Numbered from the stretch's first letter, positions 1 through 6,727 are shown. The stretch: 39,597 nucleotides of DNA from Nonomuraea turkmeniaca (GCF_005889735.1 NZ_VCKY01000087.1:1-39597); one strand, 5' to 3'. Program-made: numbers and translations. Notes: a model not told the origin generated them from the letters alone.

Positions 1-18
1 AGATGTGTATAGAGACAG
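1..18. other. Nextera adapter remnant at contig end
   Basis: The first 18 bases read agatgtgtatagagacag, which is the Nextera transposase mosaic-end sequence lacking one A. This is library adapter left at the end of an assembled contig, not genomic sequence. Genomic sequence appears to begin at about position 19, inside the nitronate monooxygenase reading frame. Confidence 0.93.
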
Positions 19-146
19 AGCAACCCCAGCCCGCCGCCGCGAGAGACAGCCGCCGCCAGCGCACCACCAGCCGACCCGCCCATCGGCGCCAGCGCAATCG
101 GGTGCCGCACGCCGAACAACTTCGTGAATGTCGTCGACAATCCCAT
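19..146 (-). CDS. nitronate monooxygenase, N-terminal fragment (contig edge)
   Basis: A minus-strand frame begins with ATG at 146 and reads MGLSTTFTKLFGVRHPIAL, then APMGGSAGGALAAAVSRGGG, running into the adapter. The segment FGVRHPIALAPMGG is the typical N-terminal FMN-binding strand of nitronate monooxygenases (2-nitropropane dioxygenase family), which oxidise alkyl nitronates with FMN. Only about 42 codons are present, so the catalytic His and the rest of the TIM barrel cannot be assessed. The gene lies 54 bases downstream of the tautomerase gene on the same strand and is probably co-transcribed with it. It was missed by simple ORF calling because it is short and cut by the contig end. Confidence 0.85.
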
Positions 147-200
147 TCTCCATTACCCTTACGCTCGTAGATCACTTGCCTGGACCCGCGGCCATCATGC

Positions 201-728
201 TTATGTCGAGCTGACGGCGCCAATGGAGTCCATCGCCGCCTGGCGCATGCGGTCCGTCTTGCTCCCCGGCTGGTCACTGATCAGCCCGTAGGCCGCGAGC
301 TCGGGCAACGTGACGACCTCGCCGAACGCTCCCCAGTGGCCGTTGGTGATCTGGCGTAGAAGAACCCAGACGCGGTGCGCCTCGATCATGATGCTCTCGG
401 TGCCCTCCGCGGCCAGAACCGCCGCGGTGACGCGCTTGACGAGCTTGTCGCGGCCCCGCTCCGCCAGCGGCCCGAACACGCCGGGTGCGCCTTCGGGGAT
501 CGTGATGGTCACGCGATAGATCGGTTTCGGATGGCGCTCACCGCCGACGAACACGTCCTGCTCGTTGACGAAGCACCAGGCCAGCGCCTGCATGTGCGCG
601 ACGTCTCCGAAGCGGGCGAGCGGCGCGGCCTCCAGTTCGAGTGCGAGCGTCGACAGCTCGGCGGCAAGCCGCTGCTTGGCGGCATCGTCCAACGCGCCCT
701 TGGTGGTGGTGAGTTCGATCATCGGCAC
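201..728 (-). CDS. tautomerase-family protein
   Basis: The protein has 175 residues and begins (M)PMIELT, placing the catalytic N-terminal Pro of the 4-oxalocrotonate tautomerase / MIF superfamily directly after the initiator. The start is GTG at 728, with a strong GGAGGA Shine-Dalgarno six bases upstream. The length suggests two beta-alpha-beta units in one chain, as in fused tautomerases; no second catalytic Pro is asserted. The C-terminal half contains HRVWVLLRQITNGHWGAFGE, typical of actinobacterial members. The upstream metallo-hydrolase frame ends ten bases inside this gene, so the two were translationally coupled, and nitronate monooxygenase follows. The set looks like a small detoxification operon; the substrate is unknown. 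Confidence 0.85.
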   Translation of the reverse strand: MPMIELTTTKGALDDAAKQRLAAELSTLALELEAAPLARFGDVAHMQALAWCFVNEQDVFVGGERHPKPIYRVTITIPEGAPGVFGPLAERGRDKLVKRVTAAVLAAEGTESIMIEAHRVWVLLRQITNGHWGAFGEVVTLPELAAYGLISDQPGSKTDRMRQAAMDSIGAVSST

Positions 729-1340
729 GACAGGTCCTCCGTGGGGTTGTGGTCGTAACGTGCTAGCTCTACGGGGTCGTGGGCGCAGAACACCTCAACC
801 CGAGAGTGGTACGAGGTGCGAAGCTCGCGCAGCCGGATCACGTTAGGCCCGTGTCCACAGCCACACCGGAGTGCCCACGGCTGTGCCCGGCGAGGGGAAT
901 CGGCAAGATCTCCGGAGGCAGGCCGGTGAGCCCGCGTACCGCCGCGAAGCCGAACCATCGCGGGCATGCAGGTGCACCGTCGCCCACGGAAAGTCGCTGA
1001 TCCCGCCGGTGTGATCGGGGTCGAGGTGGGTGAGCACGATATGCCGCACGTCGGTCGGCTGATAACCGAGCCGGATCACCTGACGCACCGCACTCTCGCG
1101 GGGGTCGAGCTCGGGTCGGGTCAACCGGAGGAACCGCCGGCCCAGGGAGCCGACCGGGTCCTCGGCATCACGCGTGCCGAATCCGGTGTCGATCAGAACC
1201 AGGCTCTGGCCGGTCTCAACGAGCAGGCAGTGGCAGACGAGGGTCGCCGCCGTGAACAGCCCACCGGTTCCGTTGGTCAGGCGTCGGCTGGCGGGGTGCA
1301 TGGTTCCACAGTTGAGGTGGTGTACCCGTATGGCTCCCAT
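719..1340 (-). pseudogene. MBL-fold metallo-hydrolase, broken by two internal deletions
   Basis: The N-terminal 127 residues from ATG 1340 are a good metallo-beta-lactamase fold, with the metal motif THLDPDHTGG at residues 104-113. At about 957-962 the frame is lost straight after HLHAR; a second frame resumes with RWFGFAAVRGL and runs through GHSRGHSGVAVDTG, the second metal-site region. At about 838-850 it is lost again, and a third frame continues as VIRLRELRTSY and VEVFCAHDPVELARY, the normal C terminus. Compared with the usual family length of roughly 270 residues, about 40 codons are missing at each junction, so these are deletions and not single-base sequencing errors. The second deletion removes the segment that normally carries the bridging metal Asp. 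The gene is very probably inactive. Its 3' end overlaps the tautomerase start. Confidence 0.85.
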
Positions 1341-1354
1341 GGCTGCATCATCAA

Positions 1355-1380
1355 GGTATTAAGTACTTACTTACAATACC
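1355..1380. promoter_or_regulatory. palindromic operator upstream of the MBL gene
   Basis: GGTATT at 1355-1360 is perfectly inverted as AATACC at 1375-1380, and the space between holds the nested palindrome AAGTACTT (1361-1368) and a further CTTAC repeat. It lies 15-40 bases upstream of the MBL start, where a repressor would block transcription. Its AAGTA/CTTAC core resembles the palindrome in front of the TetR gene at 4519-4534, so that TetR protein is the best candidate to bind it. The resemblance is seen; the binding is inferred. Confidence 0.6.
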
Positions 1381-1435
1381 TGAAAGAGTGACATAGATCT
1401 CAGGGCCGCAAGGATGGGCGGCCTTGAACGACGGT

Positions 1436-1464
1436 TTCCGGCCCCTCGCCTGGAGGGGCCGGAA
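1436..1464 (-). terminator. hairpin terminator after the CHAP/FG-GAP gene
   Basis: TTCCGGCCCCTC at 1436-1447 and GAGGGGCCGGAA at 1453-1464 form a perfect 12-bp stem with a 5-base loop. It lies just beyond the stop codon at 1483. No long T tract follows, as is usual in actinobacteria. Confidence 0.8.
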
Positions 1465-1482
1465 GGAAACGAGCGAGGTGGG

Positions 1483-3135
1483 TCAGTTGGCGACGGCCAG
1501 GCGGGTGATGGCGTTCCAGCCGGTGCCGATCGTGACCTTGGTGGCGATGTTCGGGGCGCCGGGGGTGCCCTTGTTCAGGTAGGCGTACAGGCTGCCGTCG
1601 GTGTGCCGGCCGATCACATCGGTCTTGCCGTCGTTGTCGAGGTCGGCGACGGTGAACCGGTTGATGGCGTTCCAGCCGGTGCCGATCAGCACCTTGGTGG
1701 CGATGTTCGGCGCACCGGCGGTGCCCTTGTTGAGGTAGGCGTACAAGGTGCCGTCGGAGGCGCGGGCCGTCACGTCGGTCTTGCCGTCGTTGTCGAGGTC
1801 GGCGACGCTGATCAGGCTCATCCGGTCCCAGCCCGTACCGATCGTGACCTTGGTGGCGATGTTCGGCGCACCCGCGACGCCCTTGTTCAGGTAGGCGTAC
1901 AAGGTGCCGTCGCTGTGCCGCCCGATCACATCGACCTTGCCGTCATTGTCGAGGTCAGCGATGTTGACGTGGGTGATGGCGTTCCAGCCGGTGCCGATCG
2001 TGACCTTGGTGGCGATGTTCGGCGCACCCGCGACGCCCTTGTTCAGGTAGGTGTACAAGGTGCCGTCGTTGTGCCGGCCGATCACATCGACCTTGCCGTC
2101 GTTGTCGATGTCGGCGATGTTGACGCGGCTGATGACATTCCAGCCCGTACCGATCAGCACCCGATTGTTGACGTTGACGGCACCCACGCTGCTGGCGTTC
2201 AAAAACGCATACAACTCCCCGTCCGACCTACGCCCGACCAGATCCGACCTGCCGTCGTTGTCGACGTCAGCCACCGAGATACGCGTGATACCGGTCCAGC
2301 CACTACCGATGTCCACACCCCTGCCGGCCACCCCCGGCACACCCGGCGACCCCGTCCCCAGATAGGCACGCAACGTGCCATCCGCCAACGTCCCCACCAG
2401 ATCCGGCCGGCCATCCCCATCGAAGTCGACCGCCTCACCCGTCGCATCCTCCGGCTCGGCAGGAACCTCAGGTGTGATCCCGACCGGGGCGCTGTAGCCC
2501 ACGATGTCGACGTCCCCGCGGGAGTAGCTCTTCGCCCTGGTCTCGTTGCCGCTGTTGCCCTCGATGGTGGTGATCGTGCTCGAGTTGGCCGACGTGACGA
2601 TGCCGACATGGTCGATGTCGCCGCTCTGGTCCCAGTCGAAGACCACGGCGTCACCGGGCAGCGGGGTGTAGCCGCTGGCCGCCCTGGTGTGCCAGGTGCC
2701 GTACGTGGTCCCGTAGTCCTTGAAGGAGCTGGCCCATCCCGTCAGGACACCGTCGCTCGTTTCAGGGATGTCCGCGTAGGTGACGCCTGCCGCCCGCCAT
2801 ACGTACTTGGAGAAGTCGGCGCACCAGTCGCTGTTCCGGAACTGGACACCATCCCCGGACCCACATCCGCTCGACTCCTTCCACGTCCGGAAGACACCGG
2901 TGTAGTAGTTGCAGTTGCTGCCGGCGGGCCGCTCGACGTTGCGCTGGCCGTCCGCCAGCTCTCTTTCCGCGATAGCCACGATGCCGCTCCGCGTCGCCGC
3001 GATGGCCGGTGTGGCGGTCAGCGCCACCATGGCGGCCGCCGGCACGGCTAAGGTGACAGAGCTCGCGATCAGGCGGACAAGGGATCCTCTCAAGGCGCTC
3101 CCCCTTCTTGACGGCTTTGGGGGAAGCATGGTCAT
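1483..3135 (-). CDS. secreted CHAP-domain amidase with FG-GAP repeats
   Basis: From ATG 3135 the protein has about 550 residues: a basic, hydrophobic signal peptide ending in ATPAIA, a CHAP-type papain-like domain, and a C-terminal run of FG-GAP/VCBS repeats. The CHAP catalytic Cys is in DWCADFSKYVW and the His in GDIDHVGIV. Six Ca-binding loops of the form DxDxDG are visible, spaced about 52 residues apart (156 bp), with a last half repeat, consistent with a closed beta-propeller. CHAP domains cleave peptidoglycan as amidases or endopeptidases; the propeller probably binds a surface or polysaccharide. An upstream in-frame extension to 3267 lacks signal-peptide character, so 3135 (or ATG 3129) was preferred. 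A LacI-like palindrome lies 230 bases upstream and a terminator directly downstream. Confidence 0.8.
   Translation of the reverse strand: MTMLPPKPSRRGSALRGSLVRLIASSVTLAVPAAAMVALTATPAIAATRSGIVAIAERELADGQRNVERPAGSNCNYYTGVFRTWKESSGCGSGDGVQFRNSDWCADFSKYVWRAAGVTYADIPETSDGVLTGWASSFKDYGTTYGTWHTRAASGYTPLPGDAVVFDWDQSGDIDHVGIVTSANSSTITTIEGNSGNETRAKSYSRGDVDIVGYSAPVGITPEVPAEPEDATGEAVDFDGDGRPDLVGTLADGTLRAYLGTGSPGVPGVAGRGVDIGSGWTGITRISVADVDNDGRSDLVGRRSDGELYAFLNASSVGAVNVNNRVLIGTGWNVISRVNIADIDNDGKVDVIGRHNDGTLYTYLNKGVAGAPNIATKVTIGTGWNAITHVNIADLDNDGKVDVIGRHSDGTLYAYLNKGVAGAPNIATKVTIGTGWDRMSLISVADLDNDGKTDVTARASDGTLYAYLNKGTAGAPNIATKVLIGTGWNAINRFTVADLDNDGKTDVIGRHTDGSLYAYLNKGTPGAPNIATKVTIGTGWNAITRLAVAN
1511..2170. 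repeat. 156-bp tandem coding repeats (FG-GAP blades)
   Basis: Near-identical DNA blocks recur with a 156-bp period; for example gcgttccagccggtgccgat begins at 1511, 1667 and 1979. They encode consecutive FG-GAP blades of the secreted CHAP protein. Such similarity favours copy-number change by recombination and could also cause short-read assembly collapse, so the true repeat number may differ. Confidence 0.85.
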
Positions 3136-3678
3136 GAAGTCTGTAGAAATCCTCAAGGCGTTGGAACGCCGTCTGTGGCAGGAGTGCCGCGCAGGCTCGG
3201 TGGGAGGAGGATCCCTCCCCGTCAGAGAGCAAGGAGCAACCAGAGCGCCCCGTACTGCGTTGCGCATGGCGAGGACCTCCGAGCTTCCGTCGGCCAGGAA
3301 AGCCCTGGAGATTCAATGGAGTTTCGGCTGCTCGGGGATACGGCGGATCCCTCACGCTGTAATCGGCTGTAAACGCGTTTACAGCCCTTTTGGAGGACGC
3401 GTCCAGCGTCCTGGGCATCGCCCTGCCGCTCACGCCTGGCGCGCGCAGGAATCCGGCGCGACGGACACCAGCCGGTTGCCCAGCAGCACGATCTGGCCGT
3501 CGAGGTGCTCGTCCGGCTCGAACAGGATGAGCCGCGCGTCTCCCCGCCGCCCCAGCTCGACGGCCGCGAACCGCCAATGCCGCGCTCGCCGCGAAGGGGC
3601 CGGCGAAGTGCTGAGTCGCGGGGCCCTCGCGTCTCCGGAGCCGAGGACTGGGAGCTGTTCGCGGTGTACGTTCTTCGC
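3136..3678. other. intergenic stretch with one unassigned ORF tail
   Basis: No complete gene is seen here. Besides the palindrome at 3365-3386, the minus strand from about 3585 to a stop at 3430 reads like a protein C terminus (ARLILFEPDEHLDGQIVLLG, then NRLVSVAPDS). It has no start of its own and overlaps the leader of the RidA-like gene; I cannot assign it to a family. It could be a gene remnant. Confidence 0.4.
3365..3386. promoter_or_regulatory. 22-bp perfect palindrome, LacI-type operator-like
   Basis: The core TGTAAACGCGTTTACA, extended by GGC and GCC on either side, is a perfect 22-bp inverted repeat centred on CG between 3375 and 3376. A/T-rich arms around a central CG step are the hallmark of LacI/GalR-family operators. 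It stands 230 bases upstream of the secreted CHAP gene. No lacI-type gene lies in the window. Confidence 0.65.
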
Positions 3679-4452
3679 ATGGCTGGACGACGGGCAATCG
3701 TGAGCGGCTCCCCGTTCGAGCCGGCGATCGGCTACGCACATGCTGTCGTCGACGACGACTGGGTGCACGTGTCGGGCACAACCGGGTTCGACTACGCGAC
3801 CATGACCATCTCGGCCGACGTGGTCGAGCAGGCCGAGCAATGTGTCCGCAACATCGAGGCGGCGTTGGCACAGGCCGGCAGTTCGCTCGCCGACGTGGTG
3901 CGGGTGCGCTACCTGTTGCCCGACCGCGATGACTTCGAGCCGTGCTGGCCGGTGCTGCGCCGGCATTTCGCGTCGGTCCAACCGGCTGCCACCATGATGG
4001 TCTGCGGACTCGCCGATCCGCGCATGAAGATCGAGATAGAGGTGTACGCGCGGCGAAGAACGACCGGCGCCGATGACGCGACGGCGGAGGTGCACGCCAC
4101 CTACGAGCGGTATCTGCAGGCCTTCATCGAGGGCGACCTCCCCGGCATCGACGCAGTGGTGGCCTATCCGCTGGCGCACATCGGCGAGGCCGAGGTCCGG
4201 ATGTACGATGCCTTCCCGATCGATCCGGCCGACCTGAAGCGGACCAAAGCTTGGCACACGACCGTGAACTCCCGGTTCGAGGTTGTCGCGCTGTCGCCGG
4301 TCAAGGCGCATGTGGTGCTCTACCGAGGGGACCGCATCCGCAAGGACGGCTCGCTGATCGAGACGGTCTCGGGCTTCTACGCGTTCAAGCGGACGGCCGA
4401 CGGCTGGAAGCTCTATGCGATCTCGGACGTGCTCAATCCGGCGAAGGCCTGA
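3679..4452 (+). CDS. RidA-like domain fused to an NTF2/SnoaL-like domain
   Basis: From ATG 3679 the protein has 257 residues. Residues 1 to about 115 form a RidA/YjgF/YER057c domain (AYAHAV-like start as IGYAHAVVDDDWVHVSGTTG, then NIEAALAQAGSSLADVVRVR and MMVCGLADPRMKIEIEVYA); members deaminate reactive enamines or serve related roles. Residues about 125-257 look like an NTF2/SnoaL-like fold (ATYERYLQAFIEGDLPGIDA at its start, VSGFYAFKRTADGWKLYAIS at its end), usually a small-ligand pocket or enzyme. The combination in one chain is uncommon to my knowledge. The open frame extends upstream to 3505 but that part is low-complexity and not conserved in character, so 3679 was chosen despite lacking a clear Shine-Dalgarno. 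Confidence 0.78.
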   Translation: MAGRRAIVSGSPFEPAIGYAHAVVDDDWVHVSGTTGFDYATMTISADVVEQAEQCVRNIEAALAQAGSSLADVVRVRYLLPDRDDFEPCWPVLRRHFASVQPAATMMVCGLADPRMKIEIEVYARRRTTGADDATAEVHATYERYLQAFIEGDLPGIDAVVAYPLAHIGEAEVRMYDAFPIDPADLKRTKAWHTTVNSRFEVVALSPVKAHVVLYRGDRIRKDGSLIETVSGFYAFKRTADGWKLYAISDVLNPAKA

Positions 4453-4518
4453 CCCTGTGGGTACGGAAATCCCGGAGGTGCCGGGCCAGCAACATCGTGC
4501 GACCGGCGCCACTCTTGT

Positions 4519-4534
4519 TAGTAAGTAGTTACTA
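4519..4534. promoter_or_regulatory. operator of the TetR gene
   Basis: TAGTAA (4519-4524) and TTACTA (4529-4534) form a perfect inverted repeat separated by GTAG, 16 bases before the TetR ATG. A possible -10 hexamer TACTAT (4530-4535) overlaps the right arm, so binding would repress the promoter. TetR proteins usually bind palindromes next to their own gene. Confidence 0.7.
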
Positions 4535-4549
4535 TGTGATGCTTGGGGC

Positions 4550-5116
4550 ATGGAAACGAGGCGCAGTACCGCGGAACAACGACGCGCGGAGGCCATCGCG
4601 GCCGGCATGCGTGTCTTCGCCGACCACGGGCTGACGACATCGTCGATCCAGCAGGTCGCGAACGAGATCGGGGTGTCGCAGCCGTACGTGTTCCGGCTGT
4701 TCGGCAGCAAGCATGCGTTCTTCCTGGCCTGCCTCGACGAGATGGAACGTCAGATACGTGAGCTCTTCCGGCGGGCCGCGGCGACGTCTCCCGCCGACCC
4801 GTGGCCCGCGATGCGTGCCGGCTTCCGTGAGCTGCTCGCCGGTGGGGTCATCACCGGCCTGTGGTTGCAGGCGTGCGCCACGGCACGCAGGGACGAGGCG
4901 GTGGCGGCGCGCTGCCGCTCCGTCATCTCGGGGATTCTGGAAGAGACCGCGCGGCTGACGGACGCGGGATCGGACGACTTGGCGCGGGGCCTCGCGGACG
5001 GCGCACTCGTGGTGATGTTGCAGGCAGTCGGGGTGGACCTGGCCGGTGGGAGTCTGGCCGCCATCGACTCTCTGCGCGCGGACAGCTCGACAAGCGCCTC
5101 TCCGCACCACGGGTGA
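4550..5116 (+). CDS. TetR/AcrR-family transcriptional repressor
   Basis: The 188-residue protein has the N-terminal TetR helix-turn-helix (residues about 9-55: AIAAGMRVFADHGLTTSSI, then VANEIGVSQPYVFRLFGSK), followed by an all-helical ligand-binding domain with no recognisable ligand signature. It begins 16 bases after a perfect palindrome (4519-4534) that is likely its own operator. A related site stands in front of the MBL-tautomerase-monooxygenase operon 3.2 kb upstream (1355-1380), which makes that operon its probable target. In related actinomycetes such MBL-fold genes often sit next to a TetR gene (recollection), so the CHAP and RidA genes may have been inserted between them. Confidence 0.9.
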   Translation: METRRSTAEQRRAEAIAAGMRVFADHGLTTSSIQQVANEIGVSQPYVFRLFGSKHAFFLACLDEMERQIRELFRRAAATSPADPWPAMRAGFRELLAGGVITGLWLQACATARRDEAVAARCRSVISGILEETARLTDAGSDDLARGLADGALVVMLQAVGVDLAGGSLAAIDSLRADSSTSASPHHG

Positions 5117-5259
5117 TCATCGCATCGGCTCACGTTCGCGGCTGGGCGGCCCGAACCAGGCCGACCACCGAGGCGCCCGCCACGGAGGGGGCCTCCGATG
5201 GCGGGCCGGGATCTCGATGAGGTCGTCGATCCCCGTGCTGGAGTGCCTGAGCTGGAGGT

Positions 5260-5279
5260 ACCCCCGAAGAAGCGGGGGT
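5260..5279. terminator. bidirectional hairpin terminator
   Basis: ACCCCCG (5260-5266) pairs with CGGGGGT (5273-5279) around a 6-base loop. It lies between the convergent TetR (ends 5116) and ribE-ribB (ends 5308) genes and can serve both. Confidence 0.7.
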
Positions 5280-5307
5280 CACCACAAAGGGACACGGCCC
5301 GCTGTGG

Positions 5308-6528
5308 TCACAGGTGCTTTCTGAGATCGGCCACATCCAGCAGGGGCAGCCCCCAGCGCAGGGCGGCGATCTCCAGGTCGGCGGCCTGCGCCATGGTCCC
5401 ATCGGGGTTCATGACCTCGCAGCACACTCCGACGGGCGGCAACCCGGCCGCCACACACAGGGCGACGGTGGCCTCGGTGTGACCGGCGCGTTCGGAGAGC
5501 CCTCCAGGGCGCGCGGCGAGCGGGAAGACGTGTCCTGGCCGCAGGAAGTCGGCCGGCCTGGCGTCCGGGTGTGCCAGGCGGCGCACGGTCGCGGCGCGTT
5601 CGGCGGCCGACACTCCGGTGCCGGTCCCGGTGGCCAGATCAACGGGGATGTGCGGGCGGGTGCCGTGCCGGTCTCCGGGACCGGGGACGGGGTCGATCTC
5701 CAGCCGGCCCAGCACCTCCGGAGCGCACGGCACGGTCGAATGGCCGCATACCTGGGTGAGCAGGAAGGTGAACGCCTCCGGGCGCAGACGCGCACCCGCG
5801 AACACCACGTCACCTTCGCCTTCCCGGTCCGGATCCCAGATCACCACGGCTCCTCCAGCGGCGACCTGCGCGAGTGCCCGCTGCACGCCGCGCCCGCCGG
5901 AGAGCCTTCCGGCCCACGGAAGTGCCGCCACCACGTCGGTCACCGCCTGCGCCAGGTCGGGCAGCCGGCGCCGTACCAGGCGGACGACCAGGTCGGGTTC
6001 CAGGTTCACCCGATCGCCGGCAGACAGCTCCGACAGCGTGGTGGCCTGGAGAGTCAGCGGGATCAGCGCCACCGAGAACCGGTCGCGGGACACCTCCGCG
6101 ACGGTCAGGCTCACGCCGTCGACCGCGATCTGACCCTTCGCGACGATCAGCGGGAGGAAACGCTCGGGCGGTTTGATCCACAAGCGCTGCGCGGCTCCCT
6201 CGTCATCGATGCGCACGATCTTGCCCACGGCGTCCACGTTGCCCTGTACCAGGTGGCCGGTGAGCGGGTCACCCAGTGTCAGAGGAGTCTCCACGTTGAC
6301 CCGGGTGCCCGGCCGGACCCGGTCGAGGGTCGATCTGCGCCGGGTGTCGGCCGAAAGCCCGGCTTCCAGCACCTCCGCCTCGTGCGCGGCCTTGAGGACG
6401 GTCAGGCCAACGCCGTTCAGGCAGATCGAACCCGGCGCGCCCCCGGCGGCCTTGGGAGCGTTGACCGCGATGCGCGCCTCGTCGACGGCCACCACCGTGC
6501 CGATTTCCTGGACATTGCCGGTGAACAT
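5308..6528 (-). CDS. riboflavin-synthase-like / DHBP-synthase fusion protein
   Basis: The 406-residue chain joins a riboflavin-synthase alpha-like domain (residues 1-190, two lumazine-binding barrels) to a 3,4-dihydroxy-2-butanone-4-phosphate synthase domain (about 212-406). The RibB part keeps DREGEGD (234-240), the VSAAERA segment, PGHVFPL, the AGHTEA His (350) and CCEVMNPDGTMA with Glu371, so it looks active, although the Cys usual after the first helix seems to be Thr (GHSTV). In the synthase part the C barrel keeps VDGVSLTV (Ser140, Thr142), but the N barrel has NGVGLTV where NGxCLTV is normal (Gly41 for E. coli Cys48) and VQGNVD where VQGHVD is normal (Asn97 for E. coli His102). The start MFTGN departs from the usual MFTGI. 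Lumazine protein, a non-enzymatic paralogue, also has Asn at the His position. The gene stands alone, without ribA, ribD or ribH nearby. Shine-Dalgarno GAGAGGTGG (6535-6543) supports ATG 6528. An FMN riboswitch precedes it. Confidence 0.88.
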   Translation of the reverse strand: MFTGNVQEIGTVVAVDEARIAVNAPKAAGGAPGSICLNGVGLTVLKAAHEAEVLEAGLSADTRRRSTLDRVRPGTRVNVETPLTLGDPLTGHLVQGNVDAVGKIVRIDDEGAAQRLWIKPPERFLPLIVAKGQIAVDGVSLTVAEVSRDRFSVALIPLTLQATTLSELSAGDRVNLEPDLVVRLVRRRLPDLAQAVTDVVAALPWAGRLSGGRGVQRALAQVAAGGAVVIWDPDREGEGDVVFAGARLRPEAFTFLLTQVCGHSTVPCAPEVLGRLEIDPVPGPGDRHGTRPHIPVDLATGTGTGVSAAERAATVRRLAHPDARPADFLRPGHVFPLAARPGGLSERAGHTEATVALCVAAGLPPVGVCCEVMNPDGTMAQAADLEIAALRWGLPLLDVADLRKHL

Positions 6529-6597
6529 GCGACACCACCTCTCTACAGCAGGAGGACCAGCCTCACCGCACGGAGAATCAGGGGCCCCAACAGGCCC

Positions 6598-6727
6598 GAG
6601 AGGTGGCGGGGTATCACCGCGTGGCCCGGAATCGCACCGAGTCGTCCCGCCGAAGCCGACGGAACCGGCGGGCTGTCACCGCCGCACCTTGGAATCGCAC
6701 CTATCACCGTTTTATCACTCACCACCC
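6598..6727 (-). promoter_or_regulatory. divergent FMN riboswitch (RFN element)
   Basis: On the minus strand two copies of GGTGCGATTCC occur (about 6693-6703 and 6629-6639), the first followed by GCGGTGACAGCCCGC (about 6670-6684) and the second by GCGGTGATACCCCG. This order matches the P2/P3 and P6 blocks of the FMN aptamer. The usual GGGGCAGGG lead-in and the GTCCGGATG block are not recognisable, so the element is divergent. A helix that could close the aptamer joins GGGTGGTG (6720-6727) to CGCCACCT (6601-6608). The 3' strand of that helix lies within CCACCTCTC (6598-6606), which is perfectly complementary to the Shine-Dalgarno GAGAGGTGG at 6535-6543 of the downstream gene. Control of translation by strand exchange is therefore plausible. 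The flavin-pathway identity of the downstream gene supports the call. Confidence 0.75.

Noticed and set aside
1414..3051. Long plus-strand ORF of 545 codons opposite the CHAP/FG-GAP gene
   Set aside because: It is an antisense shadow: its repeats mirror the 156-bp blades, and its composition has no protein-like pattern.
3430..3585. Minus-strand ORF tail (ARLILFEPDEHLDGQIVLLG) as a separate gene
   Set aside because: It has no start of its own, overlaps the leader of the RidA-like gene and matches no family I can name; listed only as a possible remnant in the gap.
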